Positions 27,134 through 36,316 of a stretch of DNA of 39,883 nucleotides are shown piece after piece. Position 1 is the stretch's first letter, and each line of letters begins with the position of its first letter. The position numbers and the translations under genes are program-made. The notes beneath the pieces were generated by a model. That model made no database searches and had not been told where the DNA came from. It saw only the letters and a program-made list of their open reading frames with translations. Source of the DNA: Algicola sp. (GTDB taxonomy: Bacteria; Bacteroidota; Bacteroidia; Flavobacteriales; Flavobacteriaceae). Location: positions 1 through 39,883 of the forward strand of contig JAAEZN010000024.1 of assembly GCA_018222835.1 (NCBI GenBank), given 5' to 3'.

Positions 27134-29593
27134 ATGACCCGATTTTTATTTTCTCTTATTCTTCTAGTATCCATTTCAGTTTCTGCACAACAATTAAAAT
27201 CCCCATCAGAATTTTTGGGGTACGAACTTGGAACCCAGTTTACCCGCCATCACGAGGTGGTGGACTACTACGAATATTTGGCCGATTCGGAACCGGACCG
27301 AGTCAAGCTCACCGTGTATGGAAAAACCAACGAACGTAGGCCTTTGATTTTGGCCTATGTGTCTTCTGCCGAAAACCTTTCCAATATAGAAACTATTAGA
27401 CAAGAGCACCTAAAAAATACAGAAGGGTCGGGAAATTCGTCCAAAGCCATTGTTTGGCTAAGCTATAACGTACATGGCAACGAAAGTGTGAGCACCGAAG
27501 CTTCCATGAAGACTATTTATGAGCTTTTGACCAGTAAAAGCAACTATTTGGAAAATACTGTGGTAATCATGGATCCCTGTATTAATCCTGATGGTCGTGA
27601 CAGATACAGCAACTGGTACAACCAATACAAGAATACCCCTTTCCAAGTAGATCCAAACAGTAAGGAACACCACGAAGGTTGGTGGAGCGGTCGCAGCAAC
27701 CATTATATGTTCGATTTGAACCGCGACTGGGCCTGGTTGACTCAGGTTGAAAGTCAACAACGTTTAAAAATGTTCAACCAATGGTTGCCCCACGTTCATG
27801 TGGATTTTCATGAACAAGGCGTGAACAGCCCCTATTATTTTGCACCTGCAGCAGAACCTTATCACGAGGTAATTACCGATTTTCAACGAGATTTTCAAGC
27901 AACTATAGGCAAGAACCACGCAAAATATTTTGATGCCAATGGTTGGTTTTATTTTACCAAAGAGGTTTTTGACCTACTTTATCCAAGTTATGGCGACACC
28001 TATCCTATGTACAATGGGGCTATTGGTATGACTTACGAACAAGGCGGAAGTGGCAGGGCCGGACTCGGAATTATTACTGCGATTGGCGACACCCTTACCC
28101 TAAAGGACAGAATTGCCCATCACCATACCACTGGACTTTCCACGATAGAGGTTTCTTCACAAAATGCAGAAGAACTAAATCAAGAGTTCAGAAAGTTCTA
28201 TCAAAATAAAGATTTTAAGTACAAAAGCTACGTTCTAAAAGGCGACAAAGACAAACTTGAAGCCCTTAAATCACTTTTGGACAAACACGAAATCGAGTAC
28301 GGCACCCTAAATAGCGGTTCGTTTAAGGGACATAATTATAGAACGGGAAGAAGCGGAAGTATGTCCATTAACAACAATGGTATGGTCGTCTCAACAAATC
28401 AGCTCAAAGGCACCATGGTAAAAGTACTTTTCGAACCCAATGCCAAGCTTTCGGATTCGCTTACATACGATATTACCGCTTGGTCCCTACCTTATGCTTA
28501 CGGTCTGGATGCTATTGCATTAACATCTACGGTATCTGGTTCCTCCACCAGCGCCAACGATGTTGTTCAAAGTGTAACGGTAGGAGCCCCTACCAATACC
28601 TATGCTTATCTTTTTGATTGGAACAGTATGAAAGATGCACGCTTTTTAGCAGCCCTGTTAAATGAAGGTATTCGAGTTCGTAAGGCAGACCACCCTTTTA
28701 ATTTGGAAGGCAAATCTTTTGATAGAGGAACTTTGATCATTACCAAAGGTGATAATGAAAATAAAAAAGACTTCGTACAAAGTCTCCTATCCATTGCAAG
28801 AAAGCATCAAAAAAATATCACTCCCGTATCAACAGGTTACGTGGATTCCGGAAAAGATTTTGGATCATCATACATCCAAATGATTACCAAACCTAAGATT
28901 GCAGTATTGTCGGGCGGTCCGACATCTACGCTACGATTCGGTGAAATATGGCACTTTTTTGAGCAACAGCTGCATTACCCACTTACCGTATTGGACGATG
29001 AATACGCCGACCGAGTGGACCTTGACGAATATAATATTTTGATTTTGCCTGATGGACGGTATGGCAACCACTTTAGTGAAGACCAATTATCCAAGCTTAA
29101 AAGTTGGGTGCGCAGTGGAGGAAAGGTCATTGCCATGGGCGGTTCCATAGATGCACTTGATGGTGATAAAGGCTTTGGAATAACCAAGAAAAAATCTGAG
29201 AAAGACTCCAGCAACAATGCACCTCAACCTTACAAAGATTGGGAGAGAGAACAAATGAAAGGAGCAATTACAGGTGCTATTTTTAAAACCAAAGTGGACA
29301 ATTCCAATCCATTGGCCTATGGCTATGGTTCCGAATATTTTTCGTTAAAATTAGGAAGCAGCGCTTATGAATATCTCGATGGTGGCAACGCCGTTTATTT
29401 GGAACAAGATACCAATCCGTTTTCTGGTTTTGCAGGAATAAAGGCACAAGAAAGAATCTCTAAAACCTTGATCTATGGTGTAGAGAACTACGGTCGTGGA
29501 CAAGTAATTTATATGGTAGATAACCCTTTGTTCCGTGGTTTTTGGGAAAATGGAAAACTATTTTTTGCCAATGCGCTCTTTATGGTAGATTAA
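27134..29593 (+). CDS. Secreted M14 family zinc carboxypeptidase
   Basis: An 819-residue protein with a signal peptide (MTRFLFSLILLVSISVSAQ). The M14 zinc site is visible: His114 and Glu117 in NVHGNESVSTE, and a third His near 226 in VHVDFHEQG. NPDGRDRY and FDLNRDWAW are family substrate-binding motifs, and MTYEQGGSG holds the likely catalytic Glu. After the peptidase domain (to about residue 350) come beta-rich segments and a GATase-like Rossmann region near 590-670 (IAVLSGG, YNILILPDGRYG, WVRSGGKVIAMGG). It should cleave peptides outside the cytoplasm. The ATG at 27134 is chosen because it starts the signal peptide; an upstream TTG adds 8 codons. Confidence 0.92.
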   Translation: MTRFLFSLILLVSISVSAQQLKSPSEFLGYELGTQFTRHHEVVDYYEYLADSEPDRVKLTVYGKTNERRPLILAYVSSAENLSNIETIRQEHLKNTEGSGNSSKAIVWLSYNVHGNESVSTEASMKTIYELLTSKSNYLENTVVIMDPCINPDGRDRYSNWYNQYKNTPFQVDPNSKEHHEGWWSGRSNHYMFDLNRDWAWLTQVESQQRLKMFNQWLPHVHVDFHEQGVNSPYYFAPAAEPYHEVITDFQRDFQATIGKNHAKYFDANGWFYFTKEVFDLLYPSYGDTYPMYNGAIGMTYEQGGSGRAGLGIITAIGDTLTLKDRIAHHHTTGLSTIEVSSQNAEELNQEFRKFYQNKDFKYKSYVLKGDKDKLEALKSLLDKHEIEYGTLNSGSFKGHNYRTGRSGSMSINNNGMVVSTNQLKGTMVKVLFEPNAKLSDSLTYDITAWSLPYAYGLDAIALTSTVSGSSTSANDVVQSVTVGAPTNTYAYLFDWNSMKDARFLAALLNEGIRVRKADHPFNLEGKSFDRGTLIITKGDNENKKDFVQSLLSIARKHQKNITPVSTGYVDSGKDFGSSYIQMITKPKIAVLSGGPTSTLRFGEIWHFFEQQLHYPLTVLDDEYADRVDLDEYNILILPDGRYGNHFSEDQLSKLKSWVRSGGKVIAMGGSIDALDGDKGFGITKKKSEKDSSNNAPQPYKDWEREQMKGAITGAIFKTKVDNSNPLAYGYGSEYFSLKLGSSAYEYLDGGNAVYLEQDTNPFSGFAGIKAQERISKTLIYGVENYGRGQVIYMVDNPLFRGFWENGKLFFANALFMVD

Positions 29594-29661
29594 GTCCGAT
29601 TTTTAACTGGGCCCGGTTATTCGGTTAATAGCCAGAATTATATAGAAACATATCTTCAAAA

Positions 29662-29682
29662 TTTTGTATTTTTAATACAAAA
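29662..29682 (+). repeat. Perfect 9-bp inverted repeat upstream of the start codon at 29693
   Basis: TTTTGTATT, spacer TTT, AATACAAAA, ending 10 bases before the ATG. It could form a hairpin in the 5' leader near the ribosome-binding region, or be a dyad operator. It is AT-rich, so chance is possible. Confidence 0.3.
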
Positions 29683-29692
29683 GAAGATAGCT

Positions 29693-31012
29693 ATGTCATT
29701 TAAAATCTCGTTGTCCATATTAAACAGGAAAACTGGAGTTTTCTTTTTTTCTGTACTGTGCGTTTCTGCCCTATTGGTTCCTTTGGAAACCTATGGATTC
29801 CAAGAAGGTCAAGAAGCTGTCGATTTTAACCAATACAGCGGAGAGGTAAAAGATGAATCCAGTAACAAATCTCTAGTATTTGCAACACTTACCGTTGAGG
29901 GAACCAACATAAGTACCATAACCAATACTGAAGGAAATTTTCTTTTAAAGGTTCCTAAAGAATTCATCAACAAAAACATAGTAATCTCTTTTTTGGGATA
30001 CAAAACCAAGAAAGTACCTATTGCCGATCTTTCAGTGGAAAAAAATGAAATTTTTCTTGAAATTTCGGTTACACAACTTTCGGAAATAAACATTAATGCC
30101 CCAAAAGATGCCTTGGCCTTGGTAAAGGAAACATTAAAAAATAGAGACACTAGGTATTTTGACGATCCAACTTTAATGACCGCCTTTTATAGAGAGACCA
30201 TAAAAAAAAGAAGAAAAAATGTTTCTTTGGCAGAAGCGGTGGTCAATATTTACAAGACCCCCTATAGTTCCTCTAGAGAAGATGCCGTTGAACTCTATAA
30301 AGCCAGAAAAAGTACGGATTATAGCAAACTGGATACTGTAGCATTAAAGCTTCAGGGAGGGCCGTACAATACTTTGTATGTGGATATGATGAAGTATCCC
30401 CAATACATATTTTCGGAAGAAGCACTATCCGACTATACGTTTAAATTCAATCGCACTGCCAGAACAAACGACAAGTTGATTTATGTAATCAGATTTGACC
30501 AACTTAAAGACATCGCCGAGCCCCTTTACCAAGGCGAACTGTTTATTGATGTAGAAAATAAAGTACTCACAAGCGCCACATTCTCGCTAAATATAACGGA
30601 CAAAGACAAGGCCGCTCAACTTTTTGTACGCAGAAAACCGGCAAAGGTAGATGTATGGCCCACAGAAGTTTCCTATAGGGTAGATTATCGAGAAAAAGGC
30701 GGTAAATGGTACTACGGCTACGGTAGCGTATTTATGGAGTTTAAAGTGGACTGGGAAGACAAATGGTTTAATTCCATATACAGTATGATGGCAGAAATGG
30801 CCATTACAGATTGGGAAAAAAACTTAACAGGAAATACACCTAGGTATCGCGAAAGAATTAAAAAATCCATTATACTCAGTGATGAAGCATCGGGCTTTTC
30901 GGACCCAAATTTTTGGGGAGAGTACAATATCATCGAACCGGAAAAGTCTATAGAATCTGCAATTCGCAAAATCCAACGACAATTAAAAAGAGCTGAAAGA
31001 AACAGTGAATAG
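29693..31012 (+). CDS. Exported protein with carboxypeptidase regulatory-like domain
   Basis: A 439-residue protein. A signal sequence covers about residues 15-36. A CarboxypepD_reg-like beta-sandwich at about 45-130 has YSGEVKDESSNKSLVFATLTVEGTNISTITNTEGNFLLKVP and ISFLGYKTKKV. The remaining 300 residues form a mixed domain with FYRETIKKRRK and YVIRFDQLK, similar in plan to Bacteroidota proteins of the DUF5686 type but shorter and without a visible barrel. Function unknown; such N-terminal domains are common in TonB-dependent systems. It lies 100 bases after the M14 gene and 60 before the LD-carboxypeptidase. Confidence 0.78.
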   Translation: MSFKISLSILNRKTGVFFFSVLCVSALLVPLETYGFQEGQEAVDFNQYSGEVKDESSNKSLVFATLTVEGTNISTITNTEGNFLLKVPKEFINKNIVISFLGYKTKKVPIADLSVEKNEIFLEISVTQLSEININAPKDALALVKETLKNRDTRYFDDPTLMTAFYRETIKKRRKNVSLAEAVVNIYKTPYSSSREDAVELYKARKSTDYSKLDTVALKLQGGPYNTLYVDMMKYPQYIFSEEALSDYTFKFNRTARTNDKLIYVIRFDQLKDIAEPLYQGELFIDVENKVLTSATFSLNITDKDKAAQLFVRRKPAKVDVWPTEVSYRVDYREKGGKWYYGYGSVFMEFKVDWEDKWFNSIYSMMAEMAITDWEKNLTGNTPRYRERIKKSIILSDEASGFSDPNFWGEYNIIEPEKSIESAIRKIQRQLKRAERNSE

Positions 31013-31072
31013 TTGTTACATTTTTTCTAAAATTTGTTCATTTTTGTTATTAATTAGCATAACCCATTTAAA

Positions 31073-32128
31073 ATGTCCAAACGAAGAAATTTTTTAAAGT
31101 CCGTAACAGCTATTGGAGCTGCTTCACTTTTACCCCAAACAAGTTGGGGAAGTGAACCTAAACCATCTACAGTATTACCCAAAATAAAACCTAAAAAATT
31201 GAAAATTGGGGATACCATTGGGCTTGTTGCCCCAGGTTTTGCAGTTAAATCCGAAGCGCTTTACCTTACATTGGAGGTTTTGCAAAAAATGGGCTTCAAA
31301 ACTTATCATACAGACAGAATAAATGGTAACCATGGGTATTTTAGTGATACCGATGAAGAACGTGCCAAAGATGTAAACGAAATGTTTGCGAACCCCAATG
31401 TGGATGCCATACTTTGTGCACGTGGGGGTTACGGTTGTACCCGAATCCTGGACATGCTGGATTATGAACTTATCCAGAATAATCCAAAAATTTTAATCGG
31501 TTTTAGCGATATTACCGCATTGATCAACACCATTTACAACAAAACGGGGCTAGTATGCTTTCACGGCCCGGTGGGTACTACCATCGATGACGAATACAGT
31601 CTAAACTATATAAAAAAGGTCTTGATGGAACCACAGGATGTCCTGCCTATAAAAAATGCCATTCTAAAAGACCCGAAACAATATCGGAACAGTGAATACT
31701 ATCGTTACACAATAACCAACGGAACCGCAGAGGGAGATCTTGTAGGTGGCAGCCTATCTTTGGTAGTTGCAATGATAGGCACTCCTTATGAGATAGACTT
31801 TACCGATAAACTCGTTTTTTTAGAGGATGTGGAAGAAGCACCCTACCGAATGGACCGTATGCTTACCCAACTCACACAAGTCGATTCGTTTTTAAAGGCA
31901 AAAGGCATTGTTTTTGGCGTTTGTAATGGCTGTGACCGAAAAAGAACCACGGACAACTTTACTCTCAGAGAGGTAATTATGGATAGAATTGCACCTTTGG
32001 GCTTACCTGCCGCTTATGGTTTAAGTTTTGGTCACGTTCCGCAAAATTTCACATTGCCCATTGGCACCAAAGCATATTTCAATGCATCAAAAAAGGAAAT
32101 TCGTTTAGAGGAAATAGCGGTATCTTAA
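31073..32128 (+). CDS. LD-carboxypeptidase, peptidase family S66, with Tat-type signal
   Basis: A 351-residue protein. The N-terminus MSKRRNFLKSVTAIGAASLLP carries a twin-arginine motif RRNFLK, suggesting Tat export. The S66 family follows: GDTIGLVAPGFAV, AILCARGGYGCTRILD, the serine nucleophile in LIGFSDITALI, CFHGPV, GDLVGGSLSLV, a Glu in LEDVEEAPYRMDRML, and the catalytic His in LSFGHVPQNFTLPIG. It should remove the terminal D-Ala from muropeptide tetrapeptides in the envelope or in peptidoglycan recycling. Most cytoplasmic LdcA enzymes lack such a signal. Confidence 0.93.
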   Translation: MSKRRNFLKSVTAIGAASLLPQTSWGSEPKPSTVLPKIKPKKLKIGDTIGLVAPGFAVKSEALYLTLEVLQKMGFKTYHTDRINGNHGYFSDTDEERAKDVNEMFANPNVDAILCARGGYGCTRILDMLDYELIQNNPKILIGFSDITALINTIYNKTGLVCFHGPVGTTIDDEYSLNYIKKVLMEPQDVLPIKNAILKDPKQYRNSEYYRYTITNGTAEGDLVGGSLSLVVAMIGTPYEIDFTDKLVFLEDVEEAPYRMDRMLTQLTQVDSFLKAKGIVFGVCNGCDRKRTTDNFTLREVIMDRIAPLGLPAAYGLSFGHVPQNFTLPIGTKAYFNASKKEIRLEEIAVS

Positions 32129-32228
32129 TTCATTAAAAATCAATATCGAATACCCAATTTAGAGTAATTCCTTGCAAATACTGAATTAATTCAATTACAA
32201 AAAAGAGGTTAACATTCGTGAAGATTTC

Positions 32229-32236
32229 TATCTTTA
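32229..32236 (+). promoter_or_regulatory. Putative -7 element of the barrel-protein gene
   Basis: TATCTTTA is a 7/8 match to TAnnTTTG, 27 bases before the ATG at 32264. GTTA 17 bases upstream could serve as a poor -33. Confidence 0.35.
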
Positions 32237-32263
32237 CACCTTAACTATAACCTTTAATTAAAC

Positions 32264-32779
32264 ATGAAAAAGCTTTTATTAGTTGCAATTGCTGTACTAG
32301 GATTTACTTATGCATCACAAGCCCAAGAAGTTAGGTTTGGAGCTACAGCCGGTTACCTTAACGCTAGAGGAAGTGTTAAAGCAGAAGGCATTTCCGTTTC
32401 TGGATCAGATTCAGGATTTTATTTAGGAGCCGTAGCCGACATTGAAGTTTCTGAAAATTTTAATGTTCAACCTGAGCTTCTATATGCCAACGTTAATGAT
32501 GCTAGTGGTATATTCCTTCCTATTCTAGGAAAATTTGCTATTTCCGAGAAATTTAACCTTCAAGCTGGACCACAATTGGTTTTCTCTCTTGAGGATACCC
32601 CAGACGATTTCAGCAGTATCGAATTTGATCTTGCCGGTGGTATTGGATATGATATTGATGAGGACTTCTTTGTAGAAGCCAGATACACTTTTCAAATCAA
32701 TAACTCCTATACTGGAAGCGAAGACATCAAGGTTAGAGGAAATTACCTGACCATTGGAGTTGGATACAAGTTTTTATAA
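32264..32779 (+). CDS. Small outer-membrane beta-barrel protein (porin-like)
   Basis: A 171-residue protein with a signal peptide (MKKLLLVAIAVLGFTYASQAQ). The mature part has eight or so amphipathic strands, for example VRFGATAGYLNARG, GFYLGAVADIEVSENFNVQPELLYAN, KFNLQAGPQLVFSL, FFVEARYTFQI and a C-terminal NYLTIGVGYKFL ending in Leu after Phe. This is the plan of small OmpX/PorT-type barrels. No substrate or role can be given. It is followed by a strong bidirectional terminator and stands alone. Confidence 0.83.
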   Translation: MKKLLLVAIAVLGFTYASQAQEVRFGATAGYLNARGSVKAEGISVSGSDSGFYLGAVADIEVSENFNVQPELLYANVNDASGIFLPILGKFAISEKFNLQAGPQLVFSLEDTPDDFSSIEFDLAGGIGYDIDEDFFVEARYTFQINNSYTGSEDIKVRGNYLTIGVGYKFL

Positions 32780-32795
32780 AATTATTTCCTACTAT

Positions 32796-32826
32796 AAAAA
32801 GGGCGGTGAAATCACCGCCCTTTTTT
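32796..32826. terminator. Strong bidirectional rho-independent terminator
   Basis: GGGCGGTGA (32801-32809) pairs perfectly with TCACCGCCC (32812-32820). Five A precede and six T follow, so either strand has a U-tract. It separates the convergent barrel gene (+) and ornithine aminotransferase (-). Confidence 0.9.
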
Positions 32827-32837
32827 ATTTGCCCAGT

Positions 32838-34118
32838 TTATTTAGAAAACTCTTTTAGTGTTTTGATAATAATGGAAACACAGTCCAACAACTGTTCTCT
32901 GTTCATAACCAAAGGCGGTGCAAACCGGATAATGTTTCCATGGGTCGGTTTGGCCAACAGCCCATTTTCCTTTAGGGCCATACAAATATCCCAAGCCGTG
33001 GAGCTCTCCTCGGTATCGTTGATCACAATAGCATTAAGCAAGCCCCTGCCCCTAACGTTGACCACCAAATCGCAAGGTGGGATAAATTTGTTCAACTCTT
33101 CCCGGAACAATTCCCCCAATTCATCAGCATTCTGTGCTAAACCCTCTTCTTTCACCACCTCTAAGGCCGCCATACTCACTGCTGCCGCAACAGGGTTGCC
33201 ACCAAAAGTACTTCCATGGCTTCCCGGAGTGATTACTTCCATAATGCCATCATTGGCCAGAACCGCAGAAACAGGATAAACACCGCCCGATAGGGCCTTG
33301 CCCAAAATCAAGACATCTGGTTTAACTTCTGGTGTGCCGCTACAATTCTTATCCGAACAGGAGCAATTACCGCATGTTGCCAACAATCTGCCAGTCCTGG
33401 CAATACCTGTCTGCACTTCATCAGCAATAAAAAGAACATTGTGTTTTTCACAAAGTGCCTTGGCCCCCTTTAAATATCCTTCGGATGGCACATAAACCCC
33501 TGCCTCACCTTGAATGGGCTCCACCAAAAACCCAGCAACGTTCGGATTGCTTTCCAAAGCCTTTTCAAGCGCGGATAAATTATCGTATTCGATCTTAATA
33601 AAGCCCTCTGTGTACGGTCCGTAGTCATTACGGGCCACTTCATCATTGGAAAAAGAGATGATAGTAGTGGTCCTTCCATGAAAATTGTTCTCGCAAACTA
33701 TGATACTTGCTTGGTTTTCCGGGATACCTTTCTTCTGGTATGCCCATCTTCTACAGATTTTTAAGGCAGTCTCCACAGCTTCCGCCCCAGTGTTCATAGG
33801 GAGCAACTTATCAAAACCAAAGGTTTCTGTCGCATATTTTTCGTATTTCCCCAACATATCGTTGTAAAAAGCCCTAGATGTCAAGGTCAATGTTTTTGCC
33901 TGGTCCACCATGGCCCCAACAATTTTAGGATGACAATGTCCTTGGTTTACGGCAGAATATGCAGACAGGAAATCGTAATATTTTTTTCCTTCTACATCCC
34001 ACACATATACACCATCACCCTTGCTCAAGACCACAGGAAGTGGGTGATAATTGTGTGCTCCGTACTTGTTTTCCAAATCTATCGCTTGCTGCGATGTTAA
34101 ATGCTCTAAAACAGCCAT
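32838..34118 (-). CDS. rocD: Ornithine--oxo-acid transaminase
   Basis: A 426-residue class III PLP aminotransferase. The N-terminus carries [17 protein letters not shown], typical of ornithine aminotransferases, then [12 protein letters not shown], the [12 protein letters not shown] segment, the PLP-contacting Asp in [16 protein letters not shown], and the Schiff-base Lys at about 274 in [17 protein letters not shown]. It interconverts ornithine and glutamate semialdehyde. Between residues 247 and 262 there is a short insertion with four cysteines (C249, C252, C254, C259) where most homologues have a short DHE-type segment. It sits alone, 197 bases from divergent rlmD, with a terminator behind it. 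Confidence 0.95.
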   Translation of the reverse strand: MAVLEHLTSQQAIDLENKYGAHNYHPLPVVLSKGDGVYVWDVEGKKYYDFLSAYSAVNQGHCHPKIVGAMVDQAKTLTLTSRAFYNDMLGKYEKYATETFGFDKLLPMNTGAEAVETALKICRRWAYQKKGIPENQASIIVCENNFHGRTTTIISFSNDEVARNDYGPYTEGFIKIEYDNLSALEKALESNPNVAGFLVEPIQGEAGVYVPSEGYLKGAKALCEKHNVLFIADEVQTGIARTGRLLATCGNCSCSDKNCSGTPEVKPDVLILGKALSGGVYPVSAVLANDGIMEVITPGSHGSTFGGNPVAAAVSMAALEVVKEEGLAQNADELGELFREELNKFIPPCDLVVNVRGRGLLNAIVINDTEESSTAWDICMALKENGLLAKPTHGNIIRFAPPLVMNREQLLDCVSIIIKTLKEFSK

Positions 34119-34342
34119 TTCATTAAATGATTAAAATTGATAAAATAACCATTCCTACTGTACCTTTATTCTTTCGAAGTCTCGAAAAAGCAGCGTGGGA
34201 GAGAAATCATCCCTGGGAGTTTGCGCAAAATACAAATTATTGGTCAAAATTTTGTTTTAAGACCAGGTTTCCTTTTTCTGCCTTGACCAAAAGTTTACCT
34301 GCAATTTAAGAATCAGTGTTCTGTGAAATTCCAAAAAGGGCT

Positions 34343-34350
34343 TACTTTTG
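34343..34350 (+). promoter_or_regulatory. rlmD promoter -7 element
   Basis: TACTTTTG matches TAnnTTTG and ends four bases before the rlmD ATG, so the mRNA should begin at the start codon. TTCTG about 19 bases upstream is a weak -33. Confidence 0.5.
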
Positions 34351-34354
34351 CGAC

Positions 34355-35767
34355 ATGCGTAAAAATAGAAGGAGAAAAACGTTTGAAAACGTAGCGGTTA
34401 TCGATGCCGGAGCAAAGGGGAAATCTGTGGGCAAGGCTCCAGATGGACGGGTAATTTTCCTTACCAATGCAGTTCCCGGCGATGTGGTGGACGTGATGAC
34501 CACCAAAAAACGAAAAGCATATTTTGAAGGTGTTGCCACCAAATTCCATACCCTATCCGACAAAAGAACCGAGCCGATCTGTGAACACTTTGGCGTATGT
34601 GGAGGATGTAAATGGCAGCATATGGGCTACGAACACCAGCTACATTTCAAACAAAAGGAAGTAGAGAACAATCTTAAACGTATTGGTAACTTGGAACTGC
34701 CCCCAACAACTCCGATCTTGGGGTCCAAAGAGCAATATTTTTATCGAAATAAAATGGAATTCTCATTCTCCGATAGTCGTTGGTTGACCCAAGAAGAGAT
34801 TAACTCCGATCACGAAATTGAGGATAGAAATGCATTGGGATTCCATATTCCCGGTATGTGGGACAAGATATTGGACATTAAAAAGTGCCACCTACAACAA
34901 GACCCCTCCAACGCCATACGTTTGGAGGTTAAGAGTTTCGCCAATACAAACAGACTCGAATTTTTTAATCCGAGAAAACAAGAAGGCCTTTTAAGGACAT
35001 TGATGATCAGAACATCATCTACAGGTGAAATAATGGTTCTTGTCCAGTTTTTTCAGGATGATAAAGCCAACATAGAATTATTGCTCGATCACTTAAAGGA
35101 AAAATTCCCGGAGATTACTTCGCTTCAATACGTAATCAATTCCAAAGGAAACGACACCATTTATGATCAGGACGTAATCTGTTATTCAGGTAGGGACCAC
35201 ATTTTTGAAGAAATGGAAGGTCTTCACTTTAAGATCAATGCAAAATCCTTTTATCAGACCAACTCGGAGCAGGCATACGAGTTGTACAAAGTTACCAGGG
35301 AATTTGCAGGACTGTCCGGCACCGAATTGGTGTACGACCTTTATACCGGCACCGGAACCATTGCGCAATTTATTTCTAAAAATGCCAAGAAGGTGGTTGG
35401 AGTGGAATCCGTACCAGAAGCTATCCAAGATGCCAAGGCAAATGCATTGCACAACAATATTTCCAATGTAGAATTTATTGTTGGAGATATGAAGAATGTA
35501 TTTAACGACGACTTTATAGCTGAGTACGGACAGCCAGATGTTATTATTACCGACCCTCCAAGAGACGGTATGCACAAACAAGTGGTGGAGCAGCTATTGA
35601 ACGTGGCACCATCAAAAATTGTGTATGTAAGCTGTAATAGCGCAACTCAAGCACGTGATTTAGCCCTAATGAAAGAAATGTACACCGTAACAAAGGTCCA
35701 ACCTGTAGATATGTTTCCGCAGACGCACCACGTTGAAAATGTTGTACTTTTGGAAAAGCGGGTATAG
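34355..35767 (+). CDS. rlmD: 23S rRNA (uracil-5-)-methyltransferase RlmD
   Basis: A 470-residue enzyme. A TRAM-like region covers residues 8-60. Iron-sulfur cysteines Cys76, Cys82 and Cys85 lie in CEHFGVCGGCKWQHM, with a fourth Cys near 171 (KKCHLQQD). The methyltransferase core has FYQTNSEQAYELY, VYDLYTGTGTIAQFI, VIITDPPRDGMH and the catalytic Cys in VYVSCNSATQARDL. It methylates U1939 (E. coli numbering) of 23S rRNA or a paralogous uridine. I chose ATG 34355 (MRKNRRRKTFENV) over an upstream GTG. It heads an rlmD-DUF6452-DUF6048-VOC block. Confidence 0.95.
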   Translation: MRKNRRRKTFENVAVIDAGAKGKSVGKAPDGRVIFLTNAVPGDVVDVMTTKKRKAYFEGVATKFHTLSDKRTEPICEHFGVCGGCKWQHMGYEHQLHFKQKEVENNLKRIGNLELPPTTPILGSKEQYFYRNKMEFSFSDSRWLTQEEINSDHEIEDRNALGFHIPGMWDKILDIKKCHLQQDPSNAIRLEVKSFANTNRLEFFNPRKQEGLLRTLMIRTSSTGEIMVLVQFFQDDKANIELLLDHLKEKFPEITSLQYVINSKGNDTIYDQDVICYSGRDHIFEEMEGLHFKINAKSFYQTNSEQAYELYKVTREFAGLSGTELVYDLYTGTGTIAQFISKNAKKVVGVESVPEAIQDAKANALHNNISNVEFIVGDMKNVFNDDFIAEYGQPDVIITDPPRDGMHKQVVEQLLNVAPSKIVYVSCNSATQARDLALMKEMYTVTKVQPVDMFPQTHHVENVVLLEKRV

Positions 35768-35797
35768 CACGAGAATTAAAATCCATTGGAAACCGGA

Positions 35798-36316
35798 ATG
35801 AAGAAAATAATCCTTATCCTACTAATTACATCATTGCTTTACTTTGTTTCTTCCTGCGAAAAGGACGATATCTGCATAGATGGCGATACACCATCACTGA
35901 TCATCGGTTTTTTTGATACTGAAGATACCACCCTAGCAAAGCAAGTCACTTCCATCCGAATAAAGAATATCGATATAGACAGTATATTGGATAACGACAG
36001 TTTTAACGACAGATCAAATTCACCCGACTCTTTATCCGTACCCTTAAGAAGCACTGCTGTAACCACGATGTACCAAATTATTTCCAACTCCGATGATGAT
36101 GTGGAAACCGAGTTGGAAACAGGAAATATAGATACCTTGACAATTACCTATGAACTTAGCGAAGCTTTTGTTTCCAGAGCTTGTGGTTTTGTGGTGAACT
36201 ATAACAATATTACGGTTACCTTGACCGAGGACAGTGATAACTGGATTCAAGATATCAACGTTGTGCAACCGAACGTAGAAAATACAGATAACATCCATGT
36301 CAAAATATTGCATTAG
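35798..36316 (+). CDS. DUF6452 family lipoprotein
   Basis: A 172-residue protein with signal peptide MKKIILILLITSLLYFVSSC and a lipobox ending SSC, followed by EKDDIC, so it should be lipid-anchored. Segments LIIGFFD, ACGFVVNYNNITVTL and DNWIQDINVV match the family plan found downstream of rlmD in Flavobacteria. Function unknown. Start at the ATG 35798; a TTG four codons earlier was discarded. It overlaps the DUF6048 gene by 20 bases, so the two are likely translated together. Confidence 0.85.
   Translation: MKKIILILLITSLLYFVSSCEKDDICIDGDTPSLIIGFFDTEDTTLAKQVTSIRIKNIDIDSILDNDSFNDRSNSPDSLSVPLRSTAVTTMYQIISNSDDDVETELETGNIDTLTITYELSEAFVSRACGFVVNYNNITVTLTEDSDNWIQDINVVQPNVENTDNIHVKILH

Noticed and set aside
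32806..33279. 157-codon plus-strand ORF
   Set aside because: It lies antisense to ornithine aminotransferase and begins inside the terminator hairpin; low-complexity shadow.
34119..34315. Possible riboswitch or leader RNA before rocD
   Set aside because: A weak TTTCGA/TCGAAA dyad and an imperfect -7 (TATTTTG) are present, but no known aptamer core could be recognised.
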